Assembly (NCBI GenBank): GCA_016177405.1
Contig: JACOVG010000031.1
Span: 1 to 35,264, forward strand
Reading direction: 5' to 3'
Source of the DNA: Candidatus Omnitrophota bacterium
GTDB lineage: Bacteria > Omnitrophota > Gorgyraeia > 1-14-0-20-64-10
Length of the DNA: 35,264 bases
The notes under the pieces are model-generated. The model made no database searches and was not told the DNA's origin. It saw nothing but the letters and a program-made list of their open reading frames with translations. The position numbers were made by a program, and so were the translations under genes. This document shows, piece after piece, positions 1 through 11,313 of the stretch; positions within the stretch are counted from its first letter, which is position 1; the number at the start of each line of letters is the position of its first letter.

Positions 1-174
1 GCGCACCTCCCGAGGCTGCCCGGGCATGGTTCCCGGCGAGCCACCCTCCTTGGAGAGGGCAGCCGAGGGTAGAGTGAGAGCGCCACGCTGGGGCGCTCGA
101 GCGATGCGCGCAGGGACACCCCGAACGGGGGTTCCGATACTCCTGGGCGGCCAGACCAGGAGCGTGTGGAGCGC
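1..174. other. Non-coding edge region with several hairpins
   Basis: No protein or RNA family was recognised here. The stretch lies downstream of the leftward yidC gene and contains several perfect stems: 14-21 with 57-64 (8 bp, extended by 6-9 with 65-68), 78-84 with 92-98 (7 bp), 118-122 with 128-132 (5 bp), and 140-146 with 156-162 (7 bp). This density of stems suggests a structured RNA or a strong processing/termination region. I checked for the hallmark sequences of RNase P RNA, SRP RNA and tmRNA and did not find them. There is no T-run typical of an intrinsic terminator after the hairpin nearest yidC. The strand is undetermined and the element may continue beyond the window edge. Confidence 0.3.
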
Positions 175-1692
175 TCACGAGGATCTGGATTGAATTCGGT
201 GAAACAGCGCGTATTGGCTCAATGTCAGTGCGGTATTGACGACCCAGTATAGCACGAGCCCGGAGGGAAGACCATAGAAGAGAAAGCTGAACAGCAGAGG
301 AAACCACTTGAAGATTTTCTGCTGCGCCCTTTGTTCTTCGCTCATGCCGGCGCTGTTGGCCGAGGTCATCCTTTGCTGAACGAACATGCCGGCGGCCATC
401 AAGATGGGCAGGAGATTGAGGCTTTCTCCGACGAGCGGAACCGGATTCGGAAACCGGACAAGGGCGTCCGGCGCGGCCAGATCCTTTATCCAAAGGAACG
501 GCGCCCCCTTGAGCTCGGCCGACCTGGAAAGAACCTGAAACAGGGCGATGAAAATCGGCATCTGGATAAACAGGGGCAGACATCCGGAGAGGGGATTGAC
601 CCTGTGTTTTTTGTAAAGCTCCATGAGTTCCCGGTTCATCCGCTGGGGGTCCTTGGAATGTTCCTTTCGGATCCTCTCCACATGCGGCTGGATCTGGCTC
701 ATCACCTTCATCATCCGAACCCCAGCCCAGGTCATCGGGAAGAAAAGAAGCCAGATACAAAAGCTCACAAAGCAGACCGCCAGGCCGTAGTTGTTGAAGA
801 GGTTCTTGCTCCAGTTTAAGATTCCAAGAAGCAGCTTGGCGATTCCTGAAAAAGCCCCGAAAGAGATCGCCTGCTCCATTCCCAGGACCTTCAGCCGGCT
901 CATGGCCATGGGGCCCGCATAAACCCGGAACTCCCATTTAACCACCTGCCCGGGCGAAAGCTCGACTTCCGGAAAGGTAAGCCACCCGGCGGTCAGGCCA
1001 TCGGCCGAATGTTCCACGTGGAACATTCCAATGGGCGGCTTGGGGCCTACAACGATGGCGCTGGATTTTCCCTGGGAGGTGATCCAGCTTGGCGATCCGG
1101 AATAGCTTTTTGTCTCTCGGACCTTCTGGGGGAGAGTGGTTGTCTTTCCCTCCGTGACAACGATGCCGGATCTGTAGCGGAGCTCTTCCTGATCCTTCGC
1201 CTGAACAGGCCGGTAGACCGCCATTCGAAGGGCCAATTTTCGGTTTTGTCCGGAGTCGTTGGCCGCCCGGAGGCTGCACAGGAGCTCCTCGCCGCCCGAG
1301 AGCTCCCGGACAACCGTTATTCCATTCTCAAGATGGGCAGTGGACAAGAGGGTTGGCCCGGCGGCTTGAGTTGTAAACCGAATCTTATCTTGATCAATAC
1401 CAGAAATCTCTACCCGGAAAAGCCCGGGGCTTGAATCCTTAAGGAGTTCGGCCCCGTTGCTGGATAACCCCACAAGGGCTCCGGAATCCTGGCCGACCGT
1501 AAAGCGATAGGGGCCCCAACCGGCCTCAAGGGTCGGCTCTTTATTTGTAACATGTTTAATCTCAATAGGTTGCGTACTAATTACGCGACCATCTCTTGGG
1601 GGTGCGGAGGGGGGTTTCAAGAGGCTTGACCAGAGCATAAGAATCCCCATGGTCAACGCGATCGCCAAAAAAAGCCTTTGCTGTTCTCTCAT
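175..1692 (-). CDS. yidC: Membrane protein insertase YidC
   Basis: YidC inserts and folds inner-membrane proteins, alone or with SecYEG. The 505-residue protein has an N-terminal membrane anchor (about residues 8-25), a periplasmic beta domain of the Gram-negative type, and a C-terminal Oxa1/YidC core of about 230 residues. The core includes the segment NNYGLAVCF, a basic cytoplasmic hairpin (IQPHVERIRKEH), NPLSGCLPLFIQMPIFIALF and a final hydrophobic hairpin ending in GLVLYWVVNT. Its length and periplasmic domain are those of a diderm YidC. ATG at 1692 is preferred over the TTG three bases upstream because a GAGG lies 7 nt before it. It is the last gene of rpmH-rnpA-yidD-yidC, 4 nt after yidD. 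The coding sequence also carries a perfect parS palindrome at 1010-1025. Confidence 0.96.
   Translation of the reverse strand: MREQQRLFLAIALTMGILMLWSSLLKPPSAPPRDGRVISTQPIEIKHVTNKEPTLEAGWGPYRFTVGQDSGALVGLSSNGAELLKDSSPGLFRVEISGIDQDKIRFTTQAAGPTLLSTAHLENGITVVRELSGGEELLCSLRAANDSGQNRKLALRMAVYRPVQAKDQEELRYRSGIVVTEGKTTTLPQKVRETKSYSGSPSWITSQGKSSAIVVGPKPPIGMFHVEHSADGLTAGWLTFPEVELSPGQVVKWEFRVYAGPMAMSRLKVLGMEQAISFGAFSGIAKLLLGILNWSKNLFNNYGLAVCFVSFCIWLLFFPMTWAGVRMMKVMSQIQPHVERIRKEHSKDPQRMNRELMELYKKHRVNPLSGCLPLFIQMPIFIALFQVLSRSAELKGAPFLWIKDLAAPDALVRFPNPVPLVGESLNLLPILMAAGMFVQQRMTSANSAGMSEEQRAQQKIFKWFPLLFSFLFYGLPSGLVLYWVVNTALTLSQYALFHRIQSRSS
1010..1025. promoter_or_regulatory. parS: parS centromere site (ParB/Spo0J binding)
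   Basis: The sequence TGTTCCACGTGGAACA is a perfect palindrome that fits the bacterial parS consensus TGTTNCACGTGNAACA at every position. The symmetry extends three more bases on each side (1007-1028). It lies within yidC, where the codons read Met-Phe-His-Val-Glu-His, about 1.4 kb from the rpmH/dnaA divergence. Clusters of parS near oriC are the general rule for ParABS chromosome segregation. No parA or parB gene is in the window. No second copy was seen here. Confidence 0.9.
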
Positions 1693-1696
1693 CAAA

Positions 1697-2104
1697 TTAC
1701 CTCACCGGATCGAAGCCGCCGCTGTGAAGCGGGTTGCATTTGACCAGGCGGCGCAGGGTATTCCATCCGCCGCGCCAGAGGCCATAGCGAAGGAGGGACT
1801 CCTGGCTGTACCTGGAACAGCTGGGGACAAAACGGCAATGAGGTCCGAGAATCTCTATTGAAAAGGCCTGGTAGTACCCGAGGAGGCGGCAGGCGAGTTT
1901 GACGACCCCAGCGCCGTTGCGCTCTTTAGAAGGGTCTCTTCCACCTGTGAATAGGACAGATCCCGCGGGATTCTCCGGACGACGGCCATCAGGTCGTGCC
2001 CGGGCGGAAAGGCTGCTTGGTTGCGTCGGAAGGCCTCCTTTAGCCAGCGCTTCATTCGGTTGCGCTGGGTCGCTTGGGGTTGGGCTTGGCGGCGAACCGC
2101 GCAC
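1697..2104 (-). CDS. yidD: YidD, membrane protein insertion efficiency factor (start unclear)
   Basis: YidD is a small membrane-associated protein that assists YidC-dependent insertion. The conserved core covers only the last 69 residues (1697-1906): LLGYYQAFSIEILGPHCRF, then VPSCSRYSQESLLRYG, WRGGWNTLRRLVKCNPLHSGGFDPV. The family's CRFxPSCSxY and CxPxxxGGxDPV motifs are both present. The problem is the start: no ATG, GTG or TTG occurs in this frame near the core. The nearest are GTG at 2104 and ATG at 2155, which would add a 66-83 residue Pro/Arg/Gly-rich extension lying wholly inside rnpA in another frame. The GTG at 2104 is given as a placeholder. The stop is 4 nt before the yidC start. 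Confidence 0.75.
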   Translation of the reverse strand: MRGSPPSPTPSDPAQPNEALAKGGLPTQPSSLSARARPDGRRPENPAGSVLFTGGRDPSKERNGAGVVKLACRLLGYYQAFSIEILGPHCRFVPSCSRYSQESLLRYGLWRGGWNTLRRLVKCNPLHSGGFDPVR

Positions 2105-2262
2105 CCAAAACGGCTCTCTCCCAGCCGGTGCTTGAGAAAACGAAGGTTCATCCATCCCAAAGGAAGGGTTTTCCCCTCCTTAAAAAGCTTCTCGATTGCC
2201 CGTCGTCCACTCAAACGCCGGCTGCGCGGAAAGGTGGAACGAGGTCTTTGAGCCGCCTGCAA
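1855..2262 (-). CDS. rnpA: Ribonuclease P protein component
   Basis: RnpA binds the RNase P RNA and aids 5' maturation of pre-tRNAs. The 135-residue basic protein shows the family core: RRLSGRRAIEKLFKEGK near the N-terminus, FGCAVRRQA, and the signature QRNRMKRWLKEAFRRN (about residues 67-82), followed by HDLMAVVRR. The start is a TTG at 2262 with AGAGG 4 nt upstream, 9 nt after the rpmH stop. No ATG or GTG is available before the conserved region. The last 19 or so residues (GSSNSPAASSGTTRPFQ) are a low-complexity tail beyond the usual RnpA end. That tail overlaps the conserved part of yidD in another frame by about 50 nt. Confidence 0.92.
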   Translation of the reverse strand: MQAAQRPRSTFPRSRRLSGRRAIEKLFKEGKTLPLGWMNLRFLKHRLGESRFGCAVRRQAQPQATQRNRMKRWLKEAFRRNQAAFPPGHDLMAVVRRIPRDLSYSQVEETLLKSATALGSSNSPAASSGTTRPFQ

Positions 2263-2271
2263 CGGTCCTCT

Positions 2272-2409
2272 TTAAGGGACCAAACGAAGGCGTCCCTTGC
2301 TCCGGCGGCGGCGCAGAACCTTCTGGCCGGAACGGCTCTTCATCCGGCGGCGGAAGCCATGAACACGCTTCCTCTTCCTTAGGGAGATGGGTCGCAGGGT
2401 TTTTTTCAC
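2272..2409 (-). CDS. rpmH: Large ribosomal subunit protein bL34
   Basis: This 45-residue, strongly basic protein reads [19 protein letters not shown], then [26 protein letters not shown]. It matches bL34 along its whole length, including the HGFRxRMxxxxGxxVLxxRRxKGR core. It starts with GTG at 2409, with GAGG 8 nt upstream, and stops at 2272. It is the first gene of the leftward rpmH-rnpA-yidD-yidC operon, the usual arrangement next to dnaA. The predicted transcription start, about 2420, leaves a leader of only about 11 nt, so the mRNA would be almost leaderless. Confidence 0.95.
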   Translation of the reverse strand: MKKTLRPISLRKRKRVHGFRRRMKSRSGQKVLRRRRSKGRLRLVP

Positions 2410-2426
2410 GGTGTGTGCCTCGGTGA

Positions 2427-2456
2427 ATTGTAACAGCGAACCCCGGCCCTTGTCAA
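2427..2456 (-). promoter_or_regulatory. Promoter of rpmH-rnpA-yidD-yidC
   Basis: Read on the minus strand there is a consensus -35 TTGACA (2456-2451), an 18-bp spacer and a -10 TACAAT (2432-2427). Transcription should start near 2420. The -35 hexamer overlaps that of the dnaA promoter on the other strand by 5 bp. Confidence 0.8.
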
Positions 2457-2479
2457 ACGCGCGGGGAGTGTGCTACTAT
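2450..2479 (+). promoter_or_regulatory. Promoter of dnaA
   Basis: TTGTCA (2450-2455), an 18-bp spacer and TACTAT (2474-2479) form a sigma70-type promoter with an extended -10 TG at 2471-2472. The predicted start is near 2486, giving a 37-nt leader to the ATG at 2523. No DnaA box was seen in this short intergenic region. Confidence 0.7.
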
Positions 2480-2522
2480 GCGTGCCTCAATTGTGATCGG
2501 GAATAATTTTAACCCTTCAATC

Positions 2523-3914
2523 ATGACACATCCGGATTCCAGCCTTTGGCAAAAGGCCCTTGCCCAAATTCAGCGGGAGCTTCCTTCCCAGGCCTACGAG
2601 ACCTGGTTTGAGCCCACCCGCGCCGTTTTCACCGGGACCAACTCCCTGGTGATCGAGGTGCCCTCTGTTTTCTTCCGGGACTGGATTGTCAGTCATTACT
2701 CGGAACTGATCGGCCGCGTCCTGGGAGGGCTGTCCCCGGCAAAGGTCAAGGTGGAATTCGCGGTCGCCTCCCGGGTTCAGGCCCCGGCGACTTCAACGGG
2801 CGCTCCCGGTGCCGGCGCAAGCCCAACCCCGGCCGCGGGTCCATCCGTCGGGCTCGCGGAGCAGCCGGCGCGCCACGAACCCGGAGAGGGCGCGCTCAAC
2901 ACCAGGTACACCTTCGATCAGTTCGTGATCGGTTCCTCCAACCGGTTTGCCCACGCGGCGGCCATGGCCGTCAGCGATTCGCCGGCCAAGGTTTACAACC
3001 CCCTCTTCATTTATGGCGGGGTGGGGCTGGGAAAGACCCACCTCATGCAGGCCATTGGCCATAGGATGCGGGAGCGCTCCCCGCGGGCCAAGTGTTTGTA
3101 CCTGACCAGTGAGCGCTTCACAAACCAATTGATCAGCGCCATACAAAACCGCTCCATGGCCGCCTTCCGCGACCGCTTCCGGACGGCAGATGTCTTGATG
3201 GTGGACGATGTCCATTTTATGGGAGGCAAGGAGGCCACCCAAGAGGGTTTCTTCCACACCTTCAACGCCCTCTATGACGCGCACAAGCAGATTGTGATCT
3301 CCAGCGACCGGCAGCCCAAGGAGCTGCATGGTTTGGAGGAGCGTTTGGTTTCCCGGTTTGAGTGGGGCCTAGTGACCGATGTTCATCCACCCGACCTGGA
3401 AACACGGGCGGCCATCCTGCGCAAGAAGGCCCTGGCCCAGGGTCAGGAGGTTCCGGAGGAGGTCACGCTGTTTATTGCCCAGCAGATCACCTCCAACATC
3501 CGGGAGCTGGAGGGAGCCCTTAATCGGGTCACCGCCTATGGGCTGCTGGAGGGGCAGGCCATCACCCTCCCCATGGCACGGGAGGTTCTTAGGGGGGTTA
3601 TGGTGGAGACGGCCAAAGAGGTCACGGTTGAAAAGATTCTTCAGGTGGTGGCGGACCACTTCAGCCTCTCGGTGGCTGACCTTAAGGGAAAGCGCCGGAC
3701 CCAAAAGGTTTCCTTTCCACGGCAATTGGCCATGGCCTTGGCGCGCGAGCTGACCGAGTCGTCTTTGCCGGCGGTCGGGGAGTTTTTTGGCGGCAGGGAT
3801 CATACCACCGTGTTGTATGCTTGTCAGAAACTTGAGCAGGTTCGGAAAAAGGATGGTAAGGTGGGAAGGATCTATGAATCCCTGTTGGTAGAGCTGGGGA
3901 AAAGTTGTGGCTAG
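2523..3914 (+). CDS. dnaA: Chromosomal replication initiator DnaA
   Basis: DnaA is the AAA+ ATPase that binds DnaA boxes and melts oriC. The 463-residue protein has an N-terminal domain I (LWQKALAQIQ, TWFEPTRAVF), a Pro/Ala-rich linker (about 85-125), an AAA+ core starting at YTFDQFVIGSSNRFAH with Walker A GGVGLGKT (about 165-172) and Walker B VLMVDDVHF (about 224-232), the sensor/arginine-finger region ERLVSRFEWGL, and the domain IV signature VGEFFGGRDHTTV for DNA binding. An in-frame ATG at 2478 exists, but it lies inside the predicted -10 box and would precede the transcript start. The ATG at 2523 is therefore preferred, although it has no clear Shine-Dalgarno sequence. The GLEE in HGLEERL is part of the normal DnaA fold. 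Confidence 0.97.
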   Translation: MTHPDSSLWQKALAQIQRELPSQAYETWFEPTRAVFTGTNSLVIEVPSVFFRDWIVSHYSELIGRVLGGLSPAKVKVEFAVASRVQAPATSTGAPGAGASPTPAAGPSVGLAEQPARHEPGEGALNTRYTFDQFVIGSSNRFAHAAAMAVSDSPAKVYNPLFIYGGVGLGKTHLMQAIGHRMRERSPRAKCLYLTSERFTNQLISAIQNRSMAAFRDRFRTADVLMVDDVHFMGGKEATQEGFFHTFNALYDAHKQIVISSDRQPKELHGLEERLVSRFEWGLVTDVHPPDLETRAAILRKKALAQGQEVPEEVTLFIAQQITSNIRELEGALNRVTAYGLLEGQAITLPMAREVLRGVMVETAKEVTVEKILQVVADHFSLSVADLKGKRRTQKVSFPRQLAMALARELTESSLPAVGEFFGGRDHTTVLYACQKLEQVRKKDGKVGRIYESLLVELGKSCG

Positions 3915-4110
3915 GTTTAAGGATTTTTGTTTTTGCTTAGCTCTTGTTGGGTGTGTTGATTTTTGTGGGTGGTTTTCCACAGAGTTTTCAACAATTCAAC
4001 CCTTTATGTGGTATGGGGTTATGTGTTTTTAAACATTCCGAACACCCCTTATTATTATTATTATTACCATTATCCTTATTAACCAATAACCATAACAACG
4101 AGAAGTCTGA
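3915..4110. other. oriC: Candidate replication origin (oriC) between dnaA and dnaN
   Basis: This 196-bp AT-rich gap lies in a GC-rich region. It holds two tandem DnaA-box-like 9-mers, TTTTCCACA (3973-3981, one mismatch to TTATCCACA) and TTTTCAACA (3985-3993). Further on, after the short C-run at 4045-4048, come six TTA trinucleotides (4049-4066) and a further AT-rich stretch. The strand complementary to the TTA run reads 3'-AAT repeats, which matches the DnaA-trio pattern 3'-(G/A)AT of bacterial unwinding regions. The dnaA-dnaN position, the divergent gene strands and the nearby parS support the call. No perfect DnaA box adjoins the trio run, so the exact layout is uncertain. Confidence 0.6.
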
Positions 4111-5211
4111 ATGAAGGTTAAGGTTTCCAGGGAAGCACTCCTTAAAGGAATTCAAACGGTTTTGCCCGTTGTCCCAACCCGCAGCACGCTCCCCATTCTT
4201 TCACACCTCCTCATAGAAACCAAAAAGGGTGGAATTTATTTGGCCGGAACCGATCTGGAGGTTGGGATCTCCTGCGTGGCGGAGGCCGAGGTGGTGGAGG
4301 ATGGCGCAACCACCATTCCCGCCAAAAGGTTTTCCGACCTTATCAAAGAACTTCCGGCGGACGCTACCCTAACCCTCTCCACTAAAAAGAACCAACAGGT
4401 TTCCCTGGAATGCGGCCGGTCGCTCTTTAAGCTGGTTGGGCTGCCAAAAGAGGAGTTTCCGCGGCTCCCCACCCCAGACGACTCCGGCGCCATGGTGATT
4501 GACCAAGGAGTTCTTCAGGCCATGTTGGGGTTAACCTCCTTCGCGGTCTCACATGACGAATCCCGCTATGTTCTAAACGGAATCCTTTTTCTTGCCAGAA
4601 AGGGTTGGCTTAAACTGGTGGCCACCGATGGCAGGCGTCTAGCCCTTGTCTCCAGAGACATCTCCAATGCCCCCGCCACCGACTCCCACGCGGTGGTTCC
4701 CATTAAAACCGTCAATGAACTTAACCGCTTGTTAGGGGAGGGGCCCACCCTAAAAATCACACTCAAAGACACCCAGATCGCTTTTGATTTGGGCAACACC
4801 CAAATCATCTCCCGGCTCATTGAGGGCAAGTTTCCAAGCTATGAGCAAGTGATCCCCCAAGAGGTCCCGCAAAAACTTAAGGTGGACCGGCAGGCCCTTT
4901 TACTTGCCGCGCGCCGAATAGGTCTGTGGGCGACCCAAGAATCCCCCTCCATACGGTTTGATCTTAAACCCAACCAGCTGGTTCTCTCCAAGCAGACCCA
5001 AGAGGCCGGAGAGGCCCATGAGGAAATCTCCGCGGCCTACACCGGGCCGGAATCCTCCATGGGGTTTAATCCGCACTACATCATTGATGTCCTAAAAGCC
5101 CTCACGGATGAAGAGGTGGAGTTTGAGCTGCCTGGCCCGGACCGCCCCGGAGTCGTCAGGACCAAAGACCATTACACCTACATTGTTCTGCCCATGCAGC
5201 TGGGCCCCTAA
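4111..5211 (+). CDS. dnaN: DNA polymerase III sliding clamp, beta subunit
   Basis: DnaN forms the ring-shaped processivity clamp for replicative polymerase and many repair proteins. The 366-residue length is normal and the three-domain fold is recognisable: MKVKVSREALLKGIQTVLPVVPTR, LPILSHLLIET, GTDLEVGISC at the N-terminus, FAVSHDESRYVLNGILF and ATDGRRLALV in the middle, and the C-terminal YIVLPMQLGP, close to the usual VMPMRL ending that lines the peptide-binding groove. The start has only a weak GAGAAG upstream. It lies directly after the candidate oriC and 2 nt before dciA. Its clamp groove is the expected partner of the QLTLF tail of the EndoQ-like protein at 23173-24405. Confidence 0.97.
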   Translation: MKVKVSREALLKGIQTVLPVVPTRSTLPILSHLLIETKKGGIYLAGTDLEVGISCVAEAEVVEDGATTIPAKRFSDLIKELPADATLTLSTKKNQQVSLECGRSLFKLVGLPKEEFPRLPTPDDSGAMVIDQGVLQAMLGLTSFAVSHDESRYVLNGILFLARKGWLKLVATDGRRLALVSRDISNAPATDSHAVVPIKTVNELNRLLGEGPTLKITLKDTQIAFDLGNTQIISRLIEGKFPSYEQVIPQEVPQKLKVDRQALLLAARRIGLWATQESPSIRFDLKPNQLVLSKQTQEAGEAHEEISAAYTGPESSMGFNPHYIIDVLKALTDEEVEFELPGPDRPGVVRTKDHYTYIVLPMQLGP

Positions 5212-5213
5212 GG

Positions 5214-8031
<2,818 letters not shown>

Positions 8032-8033
8032 AT

Positions 8034-10465
<2,432 letters not shown>

Positions 10466-10490
<25 letters not shown>

Positions 10491-10540
10491 GACACGGCCC
10501 TTTCAAGGCCGCGACACGGGTTCGAATCCCGTCGGGGACG
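10466..10540 (+). tRNA. tRNA-Glu (anticodon TTC)
   Basis: The 75-nt gene folds as a full cloverleaf: acceptor 10466-10472 with 10533-10539, D-arm from 10475, anticodon stem 10495-10499 with 10507-10511, loop CTTTCAA with anticodon TTC at 10502-10504, and T-arm CGGG-TTCGAAT-CCCG. It closely resembles bacterial tRNA-Glu, including the TCGTCTAG start of the D-arm. The discriminator is G10540 and the 3' CCA is not encoded. The first 25 nt are also the last coding bases of gyrA, whose TAG stop falls in the D-loop. Confidence 0.95.
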
Positions 10541-10563
10541 TAACTCTCGAGTTTCCTGGTATG

Positions 10564-10576
10564 CCCGTCGGGGACG
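10564..10576 (+). repeat. 13-bp direct repeat of the tRNA-Glu 3' end
   Basis: CCCGTCGGGGACG at 10564-10576 exactly repeats the last 13 bases of the tRNA gene (10528-10540), 36 bp away. Such a copy can be left by integration at a tRNA gene or by local duplication. No integrase gene is present and no further copy was seen near 17583. Confidence 0.6.
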
Positions 10577-10609
10577 CCACCCCAAACTCCTTAGGAAGGG
10601 ATGCAAGCT

Positions 10610-11242
10610 ATGGAAGTTCTGCTTCTTTCCGCGGTTTCGGTCGCCTTCTTTCACGCGCTGGCCCCGGACCACTGGCTGCCGTTCGTGGCCCTGGCCCAAA
10701 ACTCCCGGTGGCCCATGCGGCGGCTGGCTCTCATCACCACCCTGGCCGGCGCGGGGCACGTCCTTTCCTCGCTTGCGATCGGGATGCTGGGGTTGTGGGC
10801 CGGGTGGGCGCTGCATCGACTGGAAGGGACAGAGGCCTGGCGCGGCTCCGTGGCGGTTTGGCTGCTGGTGGGCTTCGGGGTGGCCTACGCCCTTTGGGGC
10901 CTCAAGCACGCCCAGCACCCGCACCCCCATCTTTCCGTCAAGGATGCCGTGAAGCTCTACGCCGCCCGGCGGGCGTGGATTCTAATGGCCGTCCTGGTCT
11001 TCGGGCCGTGCGAGCCGCTGATTCCGCTCATGTTTCTTTCCTACCAGAGGGGGACCGGGGCCGTCGGGATGGTCTGCGCCGCCTTTTCGCTGGTGACGGT
11101 CGCCATGGTGGTGGGGCAAAGCTGTTTAAGCTACGCGGGACTTCGGCTTTTCCGGCCGGCTTGGATGGAGCGATACGCCCATGTCCTGGCCGGGGCGGCC
11201 ATCGCGGCCACCGGACTGGCCGTGATTGTGCTGGGGATCTGA
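10610..11242 (+). CDS. UreH/NiCoT-like integral membrane protein, putative metal transporter
   Basis: The 210-residue protein is highly hydrophobic with about six membrane segments. The first segment carries FFHALAPDHWLPFVALA, an HAxxPDH motif like the metal-binding helix of nickel/cobalt transporters (HxxxxDH) and of UreH-like or DsbD-type proteins. A second His is in GAGHVLSS, a His-rich loop HAQHPHPH follows, and a GPCEPLIP segment resembles the Pro-containing reentrant of this superfamily. Transport of Ni, Co or another metal is an inference, and cytochrome-maturation-type roles are an alternative. ATG at 10610 is preferred over ATG 10601 because AGGAAGG at 10593-10599 is 10 nt from it but only 1 nt from the other. 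It sits alone between the tRNA and the polyprotein gene. Confidence 0.75.
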   Translation: MEVLLLSAVSVAFFHALAPDHWLPFVALAQNSRWPMRRLALITTLAGAGHVLSSLAIGMLGLWAGWALHRLEGTEAWRGSVAVWLLVGFGVAYALWGLKHAQHPHPHLSVKDAVKLYAARRAWILMAVLVFGPCEPLIPLMFLSYQRGTGAVGMVCAAFSLVTVAMVVGQSCLSYAGLRLFRPAWMERYAHVLAGAAIAATGLAVIVLGI

Positions 11243-11252
11243 CGGTAAAGCG

Positions 11253-11275
11253 TAACAAATAGTTTGTTATTTTTA
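11253..11275 (+). terminator. Possible weak terminator after the membrane protein gene
   Basis: TAACAAA and TTTGTTA form a 7-bp stem around a TAG loop, followed by TTTTTAT. The stem is AT-rich and so weak, and it could instead be an operator-like palindrome ahead of the polyprotein gene. Confidence 0.35.
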
Positions 11276-11313
11276 TACACGAGGGGCATGAGGCAAGCTA
11301 TACTTGTAGTGAC

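Noticed and set aside
2478-2522. In-frame upstream ATG of dnaA at 2478 with GGGGAG nearby
   Set aside because: The ATG overlaps the predicted -10 box TACTAT, so it would not be in the mRNA. The extra 15 residues do not resemble DnaA.
3333-3353. GLEE in DnaA (HGLEERL)
   Set aside because: It lies at the normal (L)E-x-RL-x-SRFEWGL position of DnaA and is part of the AAA+ fold, unrelated to the motif of the giant protein.
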